Assembly (NCBI RefSeq): GCF_002968285.2
Contig: NZ_CP134400.1
Coordinates: 2,232,001 to 2,296,000 of the forward strand
Source: Mycobacterium sp. ITM-2016-00318
GTDB lineage: Bacteria; Actinomycetota; Actinomycetes; Mycobacteriales; Mycobacteriaceae
Length of the DNA: 64,000 nt
Direction of reading: 5' to 3'
The position numbers and the translations under genes are program-made. The notes below the pieces were generated by a model. It searched no databases. It saw only the letters and a list, made by a program, of their open reading frames with translations, and was not told where the DNA came from. This document shows, in pieces, positions 1-8,844 of this stretch (position 1 is its first letter; every line of letters starts with the position of its first letter).

Positions 1-39
1 AAATTCGATAACTAGGCAATAGCAGCGAGGATTGTTCGA

Positions 40-45
40 TACAGT
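40..45 (+). promoter_or_regulatory. -10 box (TACAGT) for the AsnC regulator, leaderless type
   Basis: TACAGT fits the mycobacterial TANNNT -10 consensus and ends six bases before the ATG at 52. The expected transcription start would coincide with the start codon. No clear -35 box is visible. The upstream half of the control region is outside the window. Confidence 0.45.
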
Positions 46-51
46 GCCTAT

Positions 52-567
52 ATGACTGAAGAATCATCGATCTCGATGGCGGGTCGGCCGCGTTCGCCGA
101 AGTATGTTCGAGCGGCCGATATCGACGACATCGATCGGCGGATTTTGATCCTTCTGCACCGCGACGCCCGCATGCCCAACAGCACGCTGGCGGATGCGGT
201 CGGTATCGCGCCGTCGACCTGTCACGGGCGCGTGCGCAGGCTGCATGAGCTCGGCGTCATCCGCGGGTTCCACGCCGACATCGATCCCGCTGCGATCGGT
301 CTGTCGCTGCAGGCGATGATCTCGGTCACCCTGCAGGCCAACGCCCGCGCGAAGATCCGCAACTTCATCGCTCAGATCCGGGGCAAGCCCCAGGTGATGG
401 ATGTGTACTTCCTCGCGGGAGCCGACGACTTCATCCTGCACGTGGCCGCGCGCGACACCGAGGACCTGCGGGCCTTCGTGGTCGAGAACCTCAACGCCGA
501 CGCGGATGTGGCGGGCACGCAGACGTCGTTGATCTTCGAGCACCTACGCGGCGCCTCGCCCCTGTAA
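52..567 (+). CDS. aldR: Lrp/AsnC-family transcriptional regulator (AldR-like)
   Basis: This 171-aa protein has the Lrp/AsnC layout. An N-terminal helix-turn-helix spans roughly residues 24-75, starting at DIDRRIL and containing NSTLADAVGIAPSTCHGRV. A C-terminal RAM/ligand-sensing domain with a GADDFILHV core spans about 85-160. Such proteins are oligomeric DNA-binding regulators that sense amino acids. Position next to the dapB region matches M. tuberculosis Rv2779c, and its M. smegmatis counterpart AldR controls the alanine dehydrogenase gene ald. ald would lie just left of the window, so the AldR assignment rests on recalled synteny. The ATG is supported by a TACAGT -10 box ending six bases before it, implying a leaderless mRNA. 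Confidence 0.72.
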   Translation: MTEESSISMAGRPRSPKYVRAADIDDIDRRILILLHRDARMPNSTLADAVGIAPSTCHGRVRRLHELGVIRGFHADIDPAAIGLSLQAMISVTLQANARAKIRNFIAQIRGKPQVMDVYFLAGADDFILHVAARDTEDLRAFVVENLNADADVAGTQTSLIFEHLRGASPL

Positions 568-699
568 CCCCCGGCCCTACCTAGGGCATGGGAAGAACGT
601 ACGGCAGGGCCGGACTTTTGCGGACGGACTCCGGCGCGGGGAAATCGCCACGCTGGCCGCCGGGGCACCGAAGCGTCCACGGAGGCGCATGCTGTAAGG

Positions 700-1491
700 G
701 TGGGCACCTTCGGAATAGCCGGTCTGTGGTTGGTTTTGGCCCTCGTCTTGGTGGTGTCGATCCTCATTGGGGCCGCCAGCATCTGGCTGGCTCACCGCAC
801 GCTTCCGGAACATGTCGACGCAGGGCACAACGGCGCCCTGTCACCGTTTTTGACCTGCGTCGGGCTGGTTTATGGCGCTCTGCTCGGATTCACGATCGTC
901 GTGGCCTGGGAGCAGTTCTCCTCTGCTGAGGCCAACGTCTCGAACGAGGCGTCCACGCTGACAACGATGTACCGCCAGACCGTCGGCATGCCCATTTCCG
1001 AGCAGACACGGATGCGGCAACTGCTTCGGAATTACACGACGGCGGTCGCAGGCCCTGAATGGGAGAAGGCGGTCCGCGCCGGTGGTGGCACCGAAGGCGC
1101 GCGAGATGCGCTCAACGAGATGTACCGGGTGCTGGGTATCGAGCAGTCCAACGTCGAGTCGAACCCGATAAGTCAGCGATTTCTGGACAAGGTGGACACG
1201 CTTGCGTCGCAACGGAGTCAGCGCATCTTGGATGCCGAACCGCGAATACCTGGGCTGCTGTGGGCAGGTCTGCTTTTCGGCGGTGTTGTCCTGGTGGCGC
1301 TCGGCGGTTTCTTCAACCTGGGGAGCAAACGGGCGCATCTGCTGTTGCTGGGTGCGGTCGCGGCCCTGCTCGGCCTGCTGCTGTTCCTCGTTTTCTGGCT
1401 CGACCATCCCTTCGGAAACCAACTGGGCGTCACATCCGAACCGTTTGAGCAATCCCTGACTGTTTTCGACTCGATCGACCGTGGAACGTGA
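700..1491 (+). CDS. DUF4239 (bestrophin-like) membrane protein
   Basis: This 263-aa protein starts with GTG. Hydrophobic segments lie at about residues 5-30, 48-70, 181-204 and 210-234, and a soluble loop of about 110 residues separates the two pairs. This is the 2+2 helix layout of the DUF4239 family, whose function is not established although a remote bestrophin-channel resemblance is used in its name. The stop codon abuts the stop of the convergent channel-like gene (TGATCA at the junction). The 568-699 gap upstream holds no other gene that I can support. Confidence 0.6.
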   Translation: MGTFGIAGLWLVLALVLVVSILIGAASIWLAHRTLPEHVDAGHNGALSPFLTCVGLVYGALLGFTIVVAWEQFSSAEANVSNEASTLTTMYRQTVGMPISEQTRMRQLLRNYTTAVAGPEWEKAVRAGGGTEGARDALNEMYRVLGIEQSNVESNPISQRFLDKVDTLASQRSQRILDAEPRIPGLLWAGLLFGGVVLVALGGFFNLGSKRAHLLLLGAVAALLGLLLFLVFWLDHPFGNQLGVTSEPFEQSLTVFDSIDRGT

Positions 1492-2004
1492 TCAGGCGTT
1501 CGGCGAACCCGTCCGTCGGGACAGCGTCAGCCAGTAAGCCTGCATCACCGCGAAGATGAACGCGGAGCTGATGCCGAACAGGAGCACGCCGTTGACGGCC
1601 TCCAGCGCGCCGAGCATTCGCCACCGGGACGGCAGCATCAACCCCGGCATTTCGAGCGTCGTCATGGTGCCGAGCGAATACAGCGATGCCTCGGTGAACG
1701 AATCGAACGCGCCGAGCCATCGATAAGCCGACGCCCAGAGCGTGCTCGCCACCCCGTGCAGAGCGGCCAAGATCAGCGCGACCGCGCCGATGTGGCCGAT
1801 CACGACCGGGATCGCGCGCCGAGGCTCATGCAGGTGCCTGTCGCCGCCGACCCGAATCCTCCTCTGGAGACCGAACGCGAGCATCACGACTCCAGTCGTG
1901 TGGATCGCGATGGTCAGCACGATGAGCAACAGGCCCAGCGTCCAACTCGACAGATCCACGATTGAGAAACTACGCCCCGGCAAAGAGCGCGGCCGGGGAA
2001 TCAA
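1492..2004 (-). CDS. Two-pore-helix ion-channel-like membrane protein
   Basis: This 170-aa protein has hydrophobic segments at about residues 20-45, 66-90 and 132-156, with a re-entrant-looking stretch at about 100-118 (SLYSLGTMTTLEMPG). The order helix, pore loop, helix resembles the ion-channel (Ion_trans_2) fold. The pore loop has the TT that normally precedes a potassium filter, but LEMPG replaces the expected GYG or GFG. Ion selectivity therefore cannot be assigned and it may not conduct potassium. It converges on the DUF4239 gene with no intergenic base. Confidence 0.5.
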   Translation of the reverse strand: MIPRPRSLPGRSFSIVDLSSWTLGLLLIVLTIAIHTTGVVMLAFGLQRRIRVGGDRHLHEPRRAIPVVIGHIGAVALILAALHGVASTLWASAYRWLGAFDSFTEASLYSLGTMTTLEMPGLMLPSRWRMLGALEAVNGVLLFGISSAFIFAVMQAYWLTLSRRTGSPNA

Positions 2005-2016
2005 CGCCGCCGGGAC

Positions 2017-2766
<750 letters not shown>

Positions 2767-2767
2767 C

Positions 2768-2896
2768 ATGCCGCACCGAAGGCGAACGTGAGTGAGGATC
2801 GCTGGGCCCACGCCCGCAGGGCAGGGGACGAGGAACGAGCGAGGACCGGTGGGCCCACGCCCGCAGGGCAGGGGACGAGCGAGAGTCGAGGCATGA
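2768..2896 (+). repeat. MIRU-like intergenic element A (with duplicated 30-bp module)
   Basis: This 129-bp element runs from one base after the dapB stop to the ATGA overlap with the next start codon. It shares GTGAGGATCGC, GCGAGGACCG and the GGGCCCACGCCCGCAGG module with elements at 34250-34348 and 34989-35063 (opposite strand). The 30-bp module occurs twice here (2803-2832 and 2850-2879). Read from the ATG at 2768, the frame encodes the same Arg/Gly/Pro-rich mini-peptide as the other copies and ends in TGA overlapping the next ATG. One substitution gives a premature TGA at 2789. This matches the described behaviour of mycobacterial interspersed repetitive units, which carry short ORFs that overlap neighbouring stops and starts. 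Confidence 0.8.
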
Positions 2897-3363
2897 GCAC
2901 AGAGGCCGGGCGCTCGCCGCGCATTCAACTGCTCATCGGCTTCATGTGTGTGGCGATGGTCGTGTACTTCCTGCTGCTCGGCCGCATCGCCTGGGCCTTC
3001 ATCACATCGGGCAGCGGTGCGGCGATCGGGCTCGGCCTGGCGATCCTGGTCATGCCGCTCATCGGAACGTGGGTCATGGTGAGCACACTGGCGGCCGGTC
3101 TCGCGCATCAACGGCTGGCGCGACTTGCGCGCGAGGTCGGAATGGAGCTCGACGTGAGCGAGCTGCCACGGATGCCGTCGGGCCGAATTCAGCGCGACGC
3201 GGCCGATGAACTGTTCGAGACCGTGCGCGATGAGCTGGAGAAGGACCCGGACAACTGGCTGCGGTGGTACCGGTTGGCCCGCGCCTACGACTACGCGGGC
3301 GACCGCGGCCGTGCGCGGGAGACGATGCGAAAGGCTGTCGAACTACAGGAGTCGAAGCGATGA
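2893..3363 (+). CDS. Conserved membrane protein with TPR-like tail (Rv2772c-type)
   Basis: This 156-aa protein of unknown function has two transmembrane helices at about residues 9-33 and 40-65, followed by a soluble C-terminal half. The segment DNWLRWYRLARAYDYAGDR near residues 117-135 looks like a tetratricopeptide-type helical hairpin. The ATG is chosen because the upstream in-frame extension is MIRU-like repeat sequence, and the element supplies a purine-rich GAGAG and the ATGA junction. The gene lies between dapB and a flavoprotein gene and overlaps the latter by ATGA, so the three are probably co-transcribed. The order matches Rv2773c-Rv2771c. Confidence 0.7.
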   Translation: MSTEAGRSPRIQLLIGFMCVAMVVYFLLLGRIAWAFITSGSGAAIGLGLAILVMPLIGTWVMVSTLAAGLAHQRLARLAREVGMELDVSELPRMPSGRIQRDAADELFETVRDELEKDPDNWLRWYRLARAYDYAGDRGRARETMRKAVELQESKR

Positions 3364-3815
3364 CCAAGAGGCTGTTGTTCGTTCACCACACGCCATCGCC
3401 GCACACGCACGAGATGTTCGAGGCGGTGGTGTCGGGTGCGACCGACCCTGAGATCGAGGGGGTCGAAGTGGTGCGGCTGCCTGCGCTGACGGTGTCGGCG
3501 ACCGACATGCTCCAAGCCGACGGCTATCTGCTCGGCACGCCCGCCAACCTCGGGTACATGAGCGGTGCGATGAAGCATGCGTTCGATGTCTGTTACTACC
3601 CGTGCCTCGACGCGACGCGCGGGCGTCCGTTCGGACTGTATCTGCACGGCAACGAAGGCACCGAAGGCGCCGAGCGCGGAATCGACTCGATCACGACCGG
3701 CCTCGGCTGGGCCAAAGCCGCCGATACCGTCGTCGTGTCCGGCAAACCGAGCAAGGACGAGCTGGAAGCCTGCTGGAATCTCGGCGCCACAGTTGCGGCT
3801 GCGCTGATGGAATGA
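3360..3815 (+). CDS. Flavodoxin-like NAD(P)H-dependent oxidoreductase
   Basis: This 151-aa protein has a flavodoxin-like fold. It contains an N-terminal beta strand plus phosphate-loop-like segment (LLFVHHTPSPHTHEM), the loop GTPANLGYMSGAMKHAFDVC near residues 61-80, and a GLYLHGNEGTEGA segment. These are typical of FMN-binding WrbA/NADPH-dependent FMN reductase relatives. The start ATG overlaps the stop of the preceding gene (ATGA), implying translational coupling. It corresponds in position to Rv2771c. The physiological substrate is unknown. Confidence 0.68.
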   Translation: MTKRLLFVHHTPSPHTHEMFEAVVSGATDPEIEGVEVVRLPALTVSATDMLQADGYLLGTPANLGYMSGAMKHAFDVCYYPCLDATRGRPFGLYLHGNEGTEGAERGIDSITTGLGWAKAADTVVVSGKPSKDELEACWNLGATVAAALME

Positions 3816-3901
3816 GCGACATGGCGGAGATGACGAACATTCGCCGAAAACCGTCAACAACCGTAGTCTCGATGCGCCCATGACTTTTGAAGGAGCGTGC
3901 T

Positions 3902-4381
3902 ATGCCAGGTATCGCCGAACTCGCCTTGGGCGCAGCGCCGATCGCAGGTGGGGCATTGTTGGGTGCCGCCGCGGGAAATTTCAAGGGACCCGACGTTCGC
4001 GTGGTGATCGCCAAGGACATGGACCTGCTCGAGCGGATTCCGGATGACCAGCCTGAGCTGAAGGCCAGGCTCAAGGCCAGCATCGACGAGCGGATCAACG
4101 ATCTCATCGAAGCGACGGAAAAAAGCCGGGCACTCCGCGAGGCCGCGATTTCCTATGGCGGCAACTGGCGCGACATCGTGGTTTTCATCTGCGCCGTGTT
4201 GTTCACGATCATCTGGTGGAATGTGAGCCACAGCCGCAGCAACTGGCTCGTGATGTTCGTCGTGATGATCATCTTGTCGGTGGTGGCCGCCATTTACGCC
4301 GGCCGCGGTATAGCGCGCGCGGTCGGTAATTTCCTGCACCGCAAAGATCAAGAGAATCCCGCGGGCGCACCTGATCAGTAG
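3902..4381 (+). CDS. Small two-helix membrane protein of unknown function
   Basis: This is a 159-aa protein. An N-terminal Ala/Gly-rich stretch (residues 5-25) and two hydrophobic helices at about residues 95-112 and 117-137 flank a charged helical region (KARLKASIDERINDLIEATEKS). I do not recognise a family. The start was set at the ATG at 3902 because a clear AAGGAG Shine-Dalgarno (3889-3894) sits seven bases before it. Its 3' end overlaps the convergent citE-like gene by seven bases. Confidence 0.6.
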   Translation: MPGIAELALGAAPIAGGALLGAAAGNFKGPDVRVVIAKDMDLLERIPDDQPELKARLKASIDERINDLIEATEKSRALREAAISYGGNWRDIVVFICAVLFTIIWWNVSHSRSNWLVMFVVMIILSVVAAIYAGRGIARAVGNFLHRKDQENPAGAPDQ

Positions 4382-5313
4382 TGGTAGGTGTCCGACGGGG
4401 CGGGGATGTGCCCGGGGTCGTCGACGTCGTCGAACTCCGACGGCTCGATGCCGTATGCGCGGGCCAGGTCGAGGATCTTGTTCGCACGGGCGATGCGGGG
4501 AAGGTCGGAGCCGTTGCGGATCTCGCCGCCGTCGCGCTCGAACTCGGTGAAGAACTCTTTCGCCCAGGCGATCTCCTCGACCGACGGCGACAGCCCTTCG
4601 TTCACGGTGGCGCACTGGTCGGGCGTGAGGCAGATCTTGCCGGTCATGCCGAATTCCGTGGAGACCGCGGTGGCTTCGCTGAGCTTCAGCGCGCTGGCAC
4701 CGACGGTGGGACCGTCGATGGCGCTGGGTAGGTGGGCGGCCTTTGCGGCGATCGTGAACCGCGACCGCGCGTAGGCCAGCGTCATCGGGTTGTCGCCGAA
4801 TCCGGTGTCGCGGCGGAAGTCGCCGATGCCGAACGCCAGCCGGAACGTGCCCTTCGCCGCGGCGATCTCGGTGATCCGCTCGAGGCCGCGAGCCGTCTCC
4901 ACCAGCGCCACGATCGGTACTCCGGGGAGCCGCTTCGCTGTCTCGGTGACGTGGTCGACGGACTCGACCATTGCCAGCATCACCCCGCCGATCGAGGTAC
5001 CCGACAGCAGGTCGAGGTCGTCCTGCCACCATTGCGTGCCGAAGCCGTTGACACGGACCCAGTCGCTGTTGCCTTCACCGAGCCACTTGATGACGTTGCT
5101 GCGCGCGGCGGCCTTGTCCTTGGGCGCGACGGCATCCTCGATGTCGAGGACCACGATGTCGGCGCGGGAATGGACGGCGGGCGCGAACCGCTCGTACTGG
5201 GCGCCGTTGACCAGCAGCCAGCTCCTGGCGAGCACGGGATTGATCCGCGACCCGACCTCAGCGGCGTCTTGGGTGGTGCTGACCTCGTTGTCCACGCGAA
5301 CATCGTCGCGCAC
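4375..5313 (-). CDS. citE: HpcH/HpaI aldolase / citrate-lyase beta-like protein
   Basis: This 312-aa protein is of the CitE-like family within the HpcH/HpaI TIM-barrel superfamily. The segment DIVVLDIEDAVAPKDKAAAR (about residues 51-70) carries the acidic residues that bind Mg2+. VALVETARGLERI and LAFGIGDFRRDTG follow in family order. Enzymes of this group cleave or form C-C bonds in acyl-CoA esters such as malyl-CoA or citramalyl-CoA. No CitD or CitF partner is present, so a full citrate lyase is not implied. The gene ends seven bases inside the convergent membrane-protein gene. Confidence 0.75.
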   Translation of the reverse strand: MRDDVRVDNEVSTTQDAAEVGSRINPVLARSWLLVNGAQYERFAPAVHSRADIVVLDIEDAVAPKDKAAARSNVIKWLGEGNSDWVRVNGFGTQWWQDDLDLLSGTSIGGVMLAMVESVDHVTETAKRLPGVPIVALVETARGLERITEIAAAKGTFRLAFGIGDFRRDTGFGDNPMTLAYARSRFTIAAKAAHLPSAIDGPTVGASALKLSEATAVSTEFGMTGKICLTPDQCATVNEGLSPSVEEIAWAKEFFTEFERDGGEIRNGSDLPRIARANKILDLARAYGIEPSEFDDVDDPGHIPAPSDTYHY

Positions 5314-5349
5314 TTCGCCCGCCGGACCAACAGCGGGGGTCTGGCCAGG

Positions 5350-6087
5350 TCAGACCAGCGAGGCGTCGAACAGTCGCTCTAGTGCAGCCCAATGCCGGTC
5401 GGCGGCCGCCTTGTCGTACGGCGGGTTGTCGGGAACCGCAAAACCGTGGCCGGCCGGGTAGAACTCGACCATGTGCTCGACTCCGGCCGCGGTCAGCGCC
5501 TTGTCGAGCGTTTCGGCGTGCTCGGTGGTGAAGCCGCCGTCGTTCTCCGCGCCGGCCACGTAGACGGTGGCCGTCATCTTGTCGGCCAGCAGGTGCGGGC
5601 TGTTGGGGTCGTCGGTGACAAGGCCCCCGCCGTGGAAGGACGCCGCGGCGGCGACGCGGTCGGGCTGGCGTCCGGCCACGATCACCGACGCCCGCCCGCC
5701 CATGCAGTAGCCGAAGACGCCGAAGCGCGAACCCTTCACATCGGGATGCTGTTCGAGGAAGTCGAAGAACGCGGCGGCGTCGCTGGAGATCATGTCTGGT
5801 GTCACCGAGCGCACCATACCCATGAGCCGGGTGCGCTCCACCTGGTCGCTGAACGCGGTGCGCATGTCGAAGGGTTTCCAGTCGCCGTGGCGGTAGTACA
5901 CGTCGGGCAGCAGAACGGCATAGCCCTGGTCGGCGAGGTGCTGGGCCATCTCGCGCATGGTGTCGCGTACGCCGCCTGCGTCGACGTACATGACGACCCC
6001 TGGCCACGGGCCGCTGCCCTCCGGGGTGTGCAGGGTGGCGGGACAGGTGCCGTCCGGCGTGCTGACGGAAGCTGAGACACTCGGCAT
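5350..6087 (-). CDS. Dienelactone hydrolase family alpha/beta hydrolase
   Basis: This 245-aa enzyme corresponds to Rv2765. The nucleophile elbow GYCMGG contains Cys128 and the catalytic His is His214 (AGHGFAV); the acid is likely Glu181 or Asp183. The Cys nucleophile is characteristic of dienelactone hydrolases, which open cyclic ester substrates. The native substrate is unknown. The ATG at 6087 is used because the longer upstream frame overlaps the thyA promoter and start. It is divergent from thyA with only 43 bases between start codons. Confidence 0.8.
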   Translation of the reverse strand: MPSVSASVSTPDGTCPATLHTPEGSGPWPGVVMYVDAGGVRDTMREMAQHLADQGYAVLLPDVYYRHGDWKPFDMRTAFSDQVERTRLMGMVRSVTPDMISSDAAAFFDFLEQHPDVKGSRFGVFGYCMGGRASVIVAGRQPDRVAAAASFHGGGLVTDDPNSPHLLADKMTATVYVAGAENDGGFTTEHAETLDKALTAAGVEHMVEFYPAGHGFAVPDNPPYDKAAADRHWAALERLFDASLV

Positions 6088-6117
6088 GCTTGTAGTTCTA
6101 CGCCACCGGTCTGGACG

Positions 6118-6123
6118 TAAGCT
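6118..6123 (+). promoter_or_regulatory. -10 box (TAAGCT) for thyA-dfrA, leaderless type
   Basis: TAAGCT ends seven bases before the GTG of thyA at 6131. The spacing predicts transcription starting at or next to the start codon. It lies inside the short divergent gap shared with the dienelactone hydrolase gene. Confidence 0.42.
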
Positions 6124-6130
6124 GAACGGC

Positions 6131-6931
6131 GTGCCGATCGCCACTCCGTACGAAGATCTCCTGCGCGTAGTGCTCGACCGTGGCACCCCCAAATCCGACC
6201 GCACCGGTACCGGAACCCGCAGTTTGTTCGGCCACCAGTTGCGCTACGACCTTTCCGCGGGCTTTCCGTTGATCACCACCAAAAAGGTGCACACCAAGTC
6301 GGTGATCTACGAGCTGCTGTGGTTTCTGCGCGGCGACTCGAACGTACGCTGGTTGCAGGAGCGCGGGGTCACCATCTGGGACGAATGGGCCAGTGAGACC
6401 GGCGATCTCGGCCCGGTATACGGGGTGCAGTGGCGGTCCTGGCCGACGCCGTCGGGGCAACACATCGACCAGATCAGCGCGTCTGTCGAGCTGCTGAAGA
6501 AGGACCCGGACTCGCGGCGCAACGTCGTCTCGGCCTGGAACGTCGGCGAGATCCCGCAGATGGCGTTGCCGCCCTGCCACGCGTTCTTCCAGTTCTATGT
6601 CGCCGCCGGCAGGTTGTCCTGCCAGCTCTACCAGCGCAGCGCCGACCTGTTCCTCGGCGTTCCGTTCAACATCGCCAGCTACGCGCTGCTCACCCACATG
6701 ATGGCGGCGCAGGCCGGGCTGGATGTCGGCGAGTTCGTGTGGACCGGCGGCGACTGCCACATCTACGACAACCATGTCGAGCAGGTCACCGAACAGCTCA
6801 GTCGTGACCCGAGGCCGTACCCGGAACTTGTTCTGGCGCCCCGAGATTCGATTTTCGACTACACCTACGACGACATCGTCATCAAGAATTACGACCCACA
6901 CCCCGCGATCAAGGCCCCCGTAGCGGTATGA
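6131..6931 (+). CDS. thyA: Thymidylate synthase ThyA (folate-dependent)
   Basis: This 266-aa enzyme methylates dUMP to dTMP using methylene-tetrahydrofolate and releases dihydrofolate. The active-site Cys149 lies in [11 protein letters not shown]. Also visible are the folate/dUMP-binding segments RTGTGT near the N terminus, RRNVVSAWN (residues 129-137) and [15 protein letters not shown]. The GTG start gives the usual mycobacterial length. dfrA, which recycles the dihydrofolate product, follows 28 bases after the stop, so the pair forms a functional operon. A flavin-dependent thyX is also present about 4 kb away. Confidence 0.95.
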   Translation: MPIATPYEDLLRVVLDRGTPKSDRTGTGTRSLFGHQLRYDLSAGFPLITTKKVHTKSVIYELLWFLRGDSNVRWLQERGVTIWDEWASETGDLGPVYGVQWRSWPTPSGQHIDQISASVELLKKDPDSRRNVVSAWNVGEIPQMALPPCHAFFQFYVAAGRLSCQLYQRSADLFLGVPFNIASYALLTHMMAAQAGLDVGEFVWTGGDCHIYDNHVEQVTEQLSRDPRPYPELVLAPRDSIFDYTYDDIVIKNYDPHPAIKAPVAV

Positions 6932-6959
6932 GGCCTGCTTGCGGGGCCGAATCGTGGGC

Positions 6960-7442
6960 ATGACGCTGGGCCTGATCTGGGCCCAGTCGCCCTCCGGTGT
7001 GATCGGCCGCGCCGGCGGCATCCCGTGGCGACTGCCGGAGGACCAGGCCCGCTTCAAGGAACTGACGCTGGGCCACACCGTGGTGATGGGGCGGCTGACC
7101 TGGGAGTCGTTGCCGAGCACGGTGCGTCCGCTGCCGGGCCGCAGAAATGTCGTAGTCACCCGGCAAGCTGACTACATGGCCGAGGGAGCGACAGTGGCGG
7201 GCAGCCTCGATGCGGCGCTCACCGGGGACGAAGCATGGGTCATCGGCGGCGAGCAGATCTACCTGCTGGCGATGGCTGCGGCGACACGCTGTGAGGTCAC
7301 CGAGGTCGAGGTCGATCTGCGACGCGAGGACGGCGACGCCGTCGCGCCGGTGCTCGACGAGTCATGGGTGGGGACCACAGGGGAGTGGTTGAAAAGCGGC
7401 TCCGGGCTGCGCTACCGCTTCCACAGCTATACCCGGGCATGA
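6960..7442 (+). CDS. dfrA: Dihydrofolate reductase
   Basis: This 160-aa enzyme makes tetrahydrofolate from dihydrofolate with NADPH. Family landmarks are [13 protein letters not shown] at the N terminus, IPWRLPEDQ with the catalytic Asp, [25 protein letters not shown] and [12 protein letters not shown] chose the ATG at 6960 because it aligns with the M. tuberculosis start; the longer reading frame adds seven unsupported residues. It follows thyA and overlaps the next gene by ATGA, suggesting a three-gene operon. Confidence 0.93.
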   Translation: MTLGLIWAQSPSGVIGRAGGIPWRLPEDQARFKELTLGHTVVMGRLTWESLPSTVRPLPGRRNVVVTRQADYMAEGATVAGSLDAALTGDEAWVIGGEQIYLLAMAAATRCEVTEVEVDLRREDGDAVAPVLDESWVGTTGEWLKSGSGLRYRFHSYTRA

Positions 7443-8650
7443 GCAGGCTGACCGCGGGCCAGGCGCGCCGCATCGGTGTCGCTGCGCAGGGCTTCGGTGA
7501 ACCGAAGCCGCGCGGTGCCGTGACGCGCGCGCATCTGCGGCGGCTGATCTCTCGTATCCAGGTTCTGCAGCTCGACTCGGTGTCGGTGGCTGTGCGCGCG
7601 CACTACGCCCCGGTATTCAGCAGGCTCGGGCCGTACGACCGTGATGTGGTGGACCGCGCCGCGTGGAGCCACAGCTCGCGGTCTCCTCGGTTGTTGGTGG
7701 AGTACTGGGCGCACGAGGCGGCGTTGATGTCGGTCGAGGACTGGCCGCTGCTGCGGTGGCGGATGCGGGAGTACGCCGACGGCCGGTGGGGCAAGGAGAT
7801 CGTCAAGAAGAACCGGCGGCTGGCCGACGACATCGTCGCCGCCATCGCGGAGCTTGGTCCGTCGACCGCAGGCCAGATCGAGGCGTATCTCGAGTCGGAG
7901 CCGCGGGGCAAGAAGGGCCCGTGGTGGGATCGCAGTGAGACAAAGTGGGTTGCCGAGGCGCTGTGGTCGGCGGGTGTGCTGACGACTGCGACCCGGTTGG
8001 GGTTCGCGCGGCACTACGACCTGACCGAGAACGTGCTGCCACCGGAGGTGCTGGCGCGGGAGGTCGACGACGCCGAAGCGATGCGCGAGCTGGCGCTACG
8101 CGCAGCAGGTGCGCTGGGCGTCGGGACCGAAGCCGACATCCGCGACTACTTCCGGCTGGGTGCAGGGCAGATCAAGCCGGCTCTCGCCAAGTTGGTCGCG
8201 GATGGCGAAGTCGAACAGGTCGAGGTCGACGGCTGGAAGGCCCCCGCGTATCTGCGTGCCGGCCAGGTCATTCCGCGGTTCGAGCGGGGCGCGGCGCTGC
8301 TGTGCCCATTCGACCCGCTGGTCTGGTTCAGGCCGCGGGCCGAGCGGATGTTCGGTTTCCGCTACCGCATAGAGATCTACACGCCGGCGCCCAAACGCGA
8401 ATTCGGTTACTACGTCTGGCCGTTCCTGCTGGACGGTCAGTTGGTGGGCCGCGTCGACCTGAAGGCCGAGCGAGCGACGGGTGCGCTCAACGTGGTCGGC
8501 GCGTTCACCGAACCGGAGCGGGACGCGGTGCGTGTCGCCGAGGCGCTGGCGGGGGAGCTGCGGTCGATGGCGTCGTGGCTGGGCTTGAGCGATGTGACGG
8601 TGGGTACGCGCGGTGATCTGGTTGACGAGTTGCGTCGCGCTCTCGGGTGA
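7439..8650 (+). CDS. Winged-helix DNA-binding / AlkX (YcaQ)-like DNA glycosylase family protein
   Basis: This 403-aa protein belongs to the HTH_42 winged-helix superfamily that includes the crosslink-repair glycosylases AlkZ and YcaQ/AlkX. The segment [21 protein letters not shown] near residues 41-60 carries the Q-hydrophobic-D form of the family's catalytic motif, as in YcaQ/AlkX, rather than Q-hydrophobic-[27 protein letters not shown] and [11 protein letters not shown] also match. A role in removing bulky or crosslinked alkyl lesions is inferred from the family. The start overlaps the dfrA stop (ATGA). Confidence 0.72.
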   Translation: MSRLTAGQARRIGVAAQGFGEPKPRGAVTRAHLRRLISRIQVLQLDSVSVAVRAHYAPVFSRLGPYDRDVVDRAAWSHSSRSPRLLVEYWAHEAALMSVEDWPLLRWRMREYADGRWGKEIVKKNRRLADDIVAAIAELGPSTAGQIEAYLESEPRGKKGPWWDRSETKWVAEALWSAGVLTTATRLGFARHYDLTENVLPPEVLAREVDDAEAMRELALRAAGALGVGTEADIRDYFRLGAGQIKPALAKLVADGEVEQVEVDGWKAPAYLRAGQVIPRFERGAALLCPFDPLVWFRPRAERMFGFRYRIEIYTPAPKREFGYYVWPFLLDGQLVGRVDLKAERATGALNVVGAFTEPERDAVRVAEALAGELRSMASWLGLSDVTVGTRGDLVDELRRALG

Positions 8651-8658
8651 TCCTTCCG

Positions 8659-8714
8659 CGACTGTGCGGTCACTGACGCCGTCACGGCGTGTCGTATGAG
8701 TACACGCACAGTCG
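8659..8714. repeat. Nested inverted repeats after the AlkX-like gene
   Basis: An outer perfect 10-bp inverted repeat (CGACTGTGCG at 8659-8668, CGCACAGTCG at 8705-8714) encloses an inner perfect 6-bp hairpin (ACGCCG at 8676-8681, CGGCGT at 8685-8690, loop TCA). It begins nine bases after the stop of the upstream gene. There is no T-run, so it is not a classical terminator. It could be an RNA structure or a dispersed palindrome. Confidence 0.6.
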
Positions 8715-8844
8715 AGTTGGCGACGAGAGTTGTAGTCACGTCGCACTTGTCGTATCCGAGGTCGCGCAGCCCTGCTGTAGCGCGATCAAACGCCGGCGCC
8801 TGCGTGCGGGTTTCAGAAGCCGCTGATCGGGGCACTGTTTCGCT

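Noticed and set aside
2788..2892. N-terminal extension of the Rv2772c-type protein from the GTG at 2788
   Set aside because: The extension is entirely MIRU-like repeat sequence; an ATGA junction and purine-rich site support the ATG at 2893.
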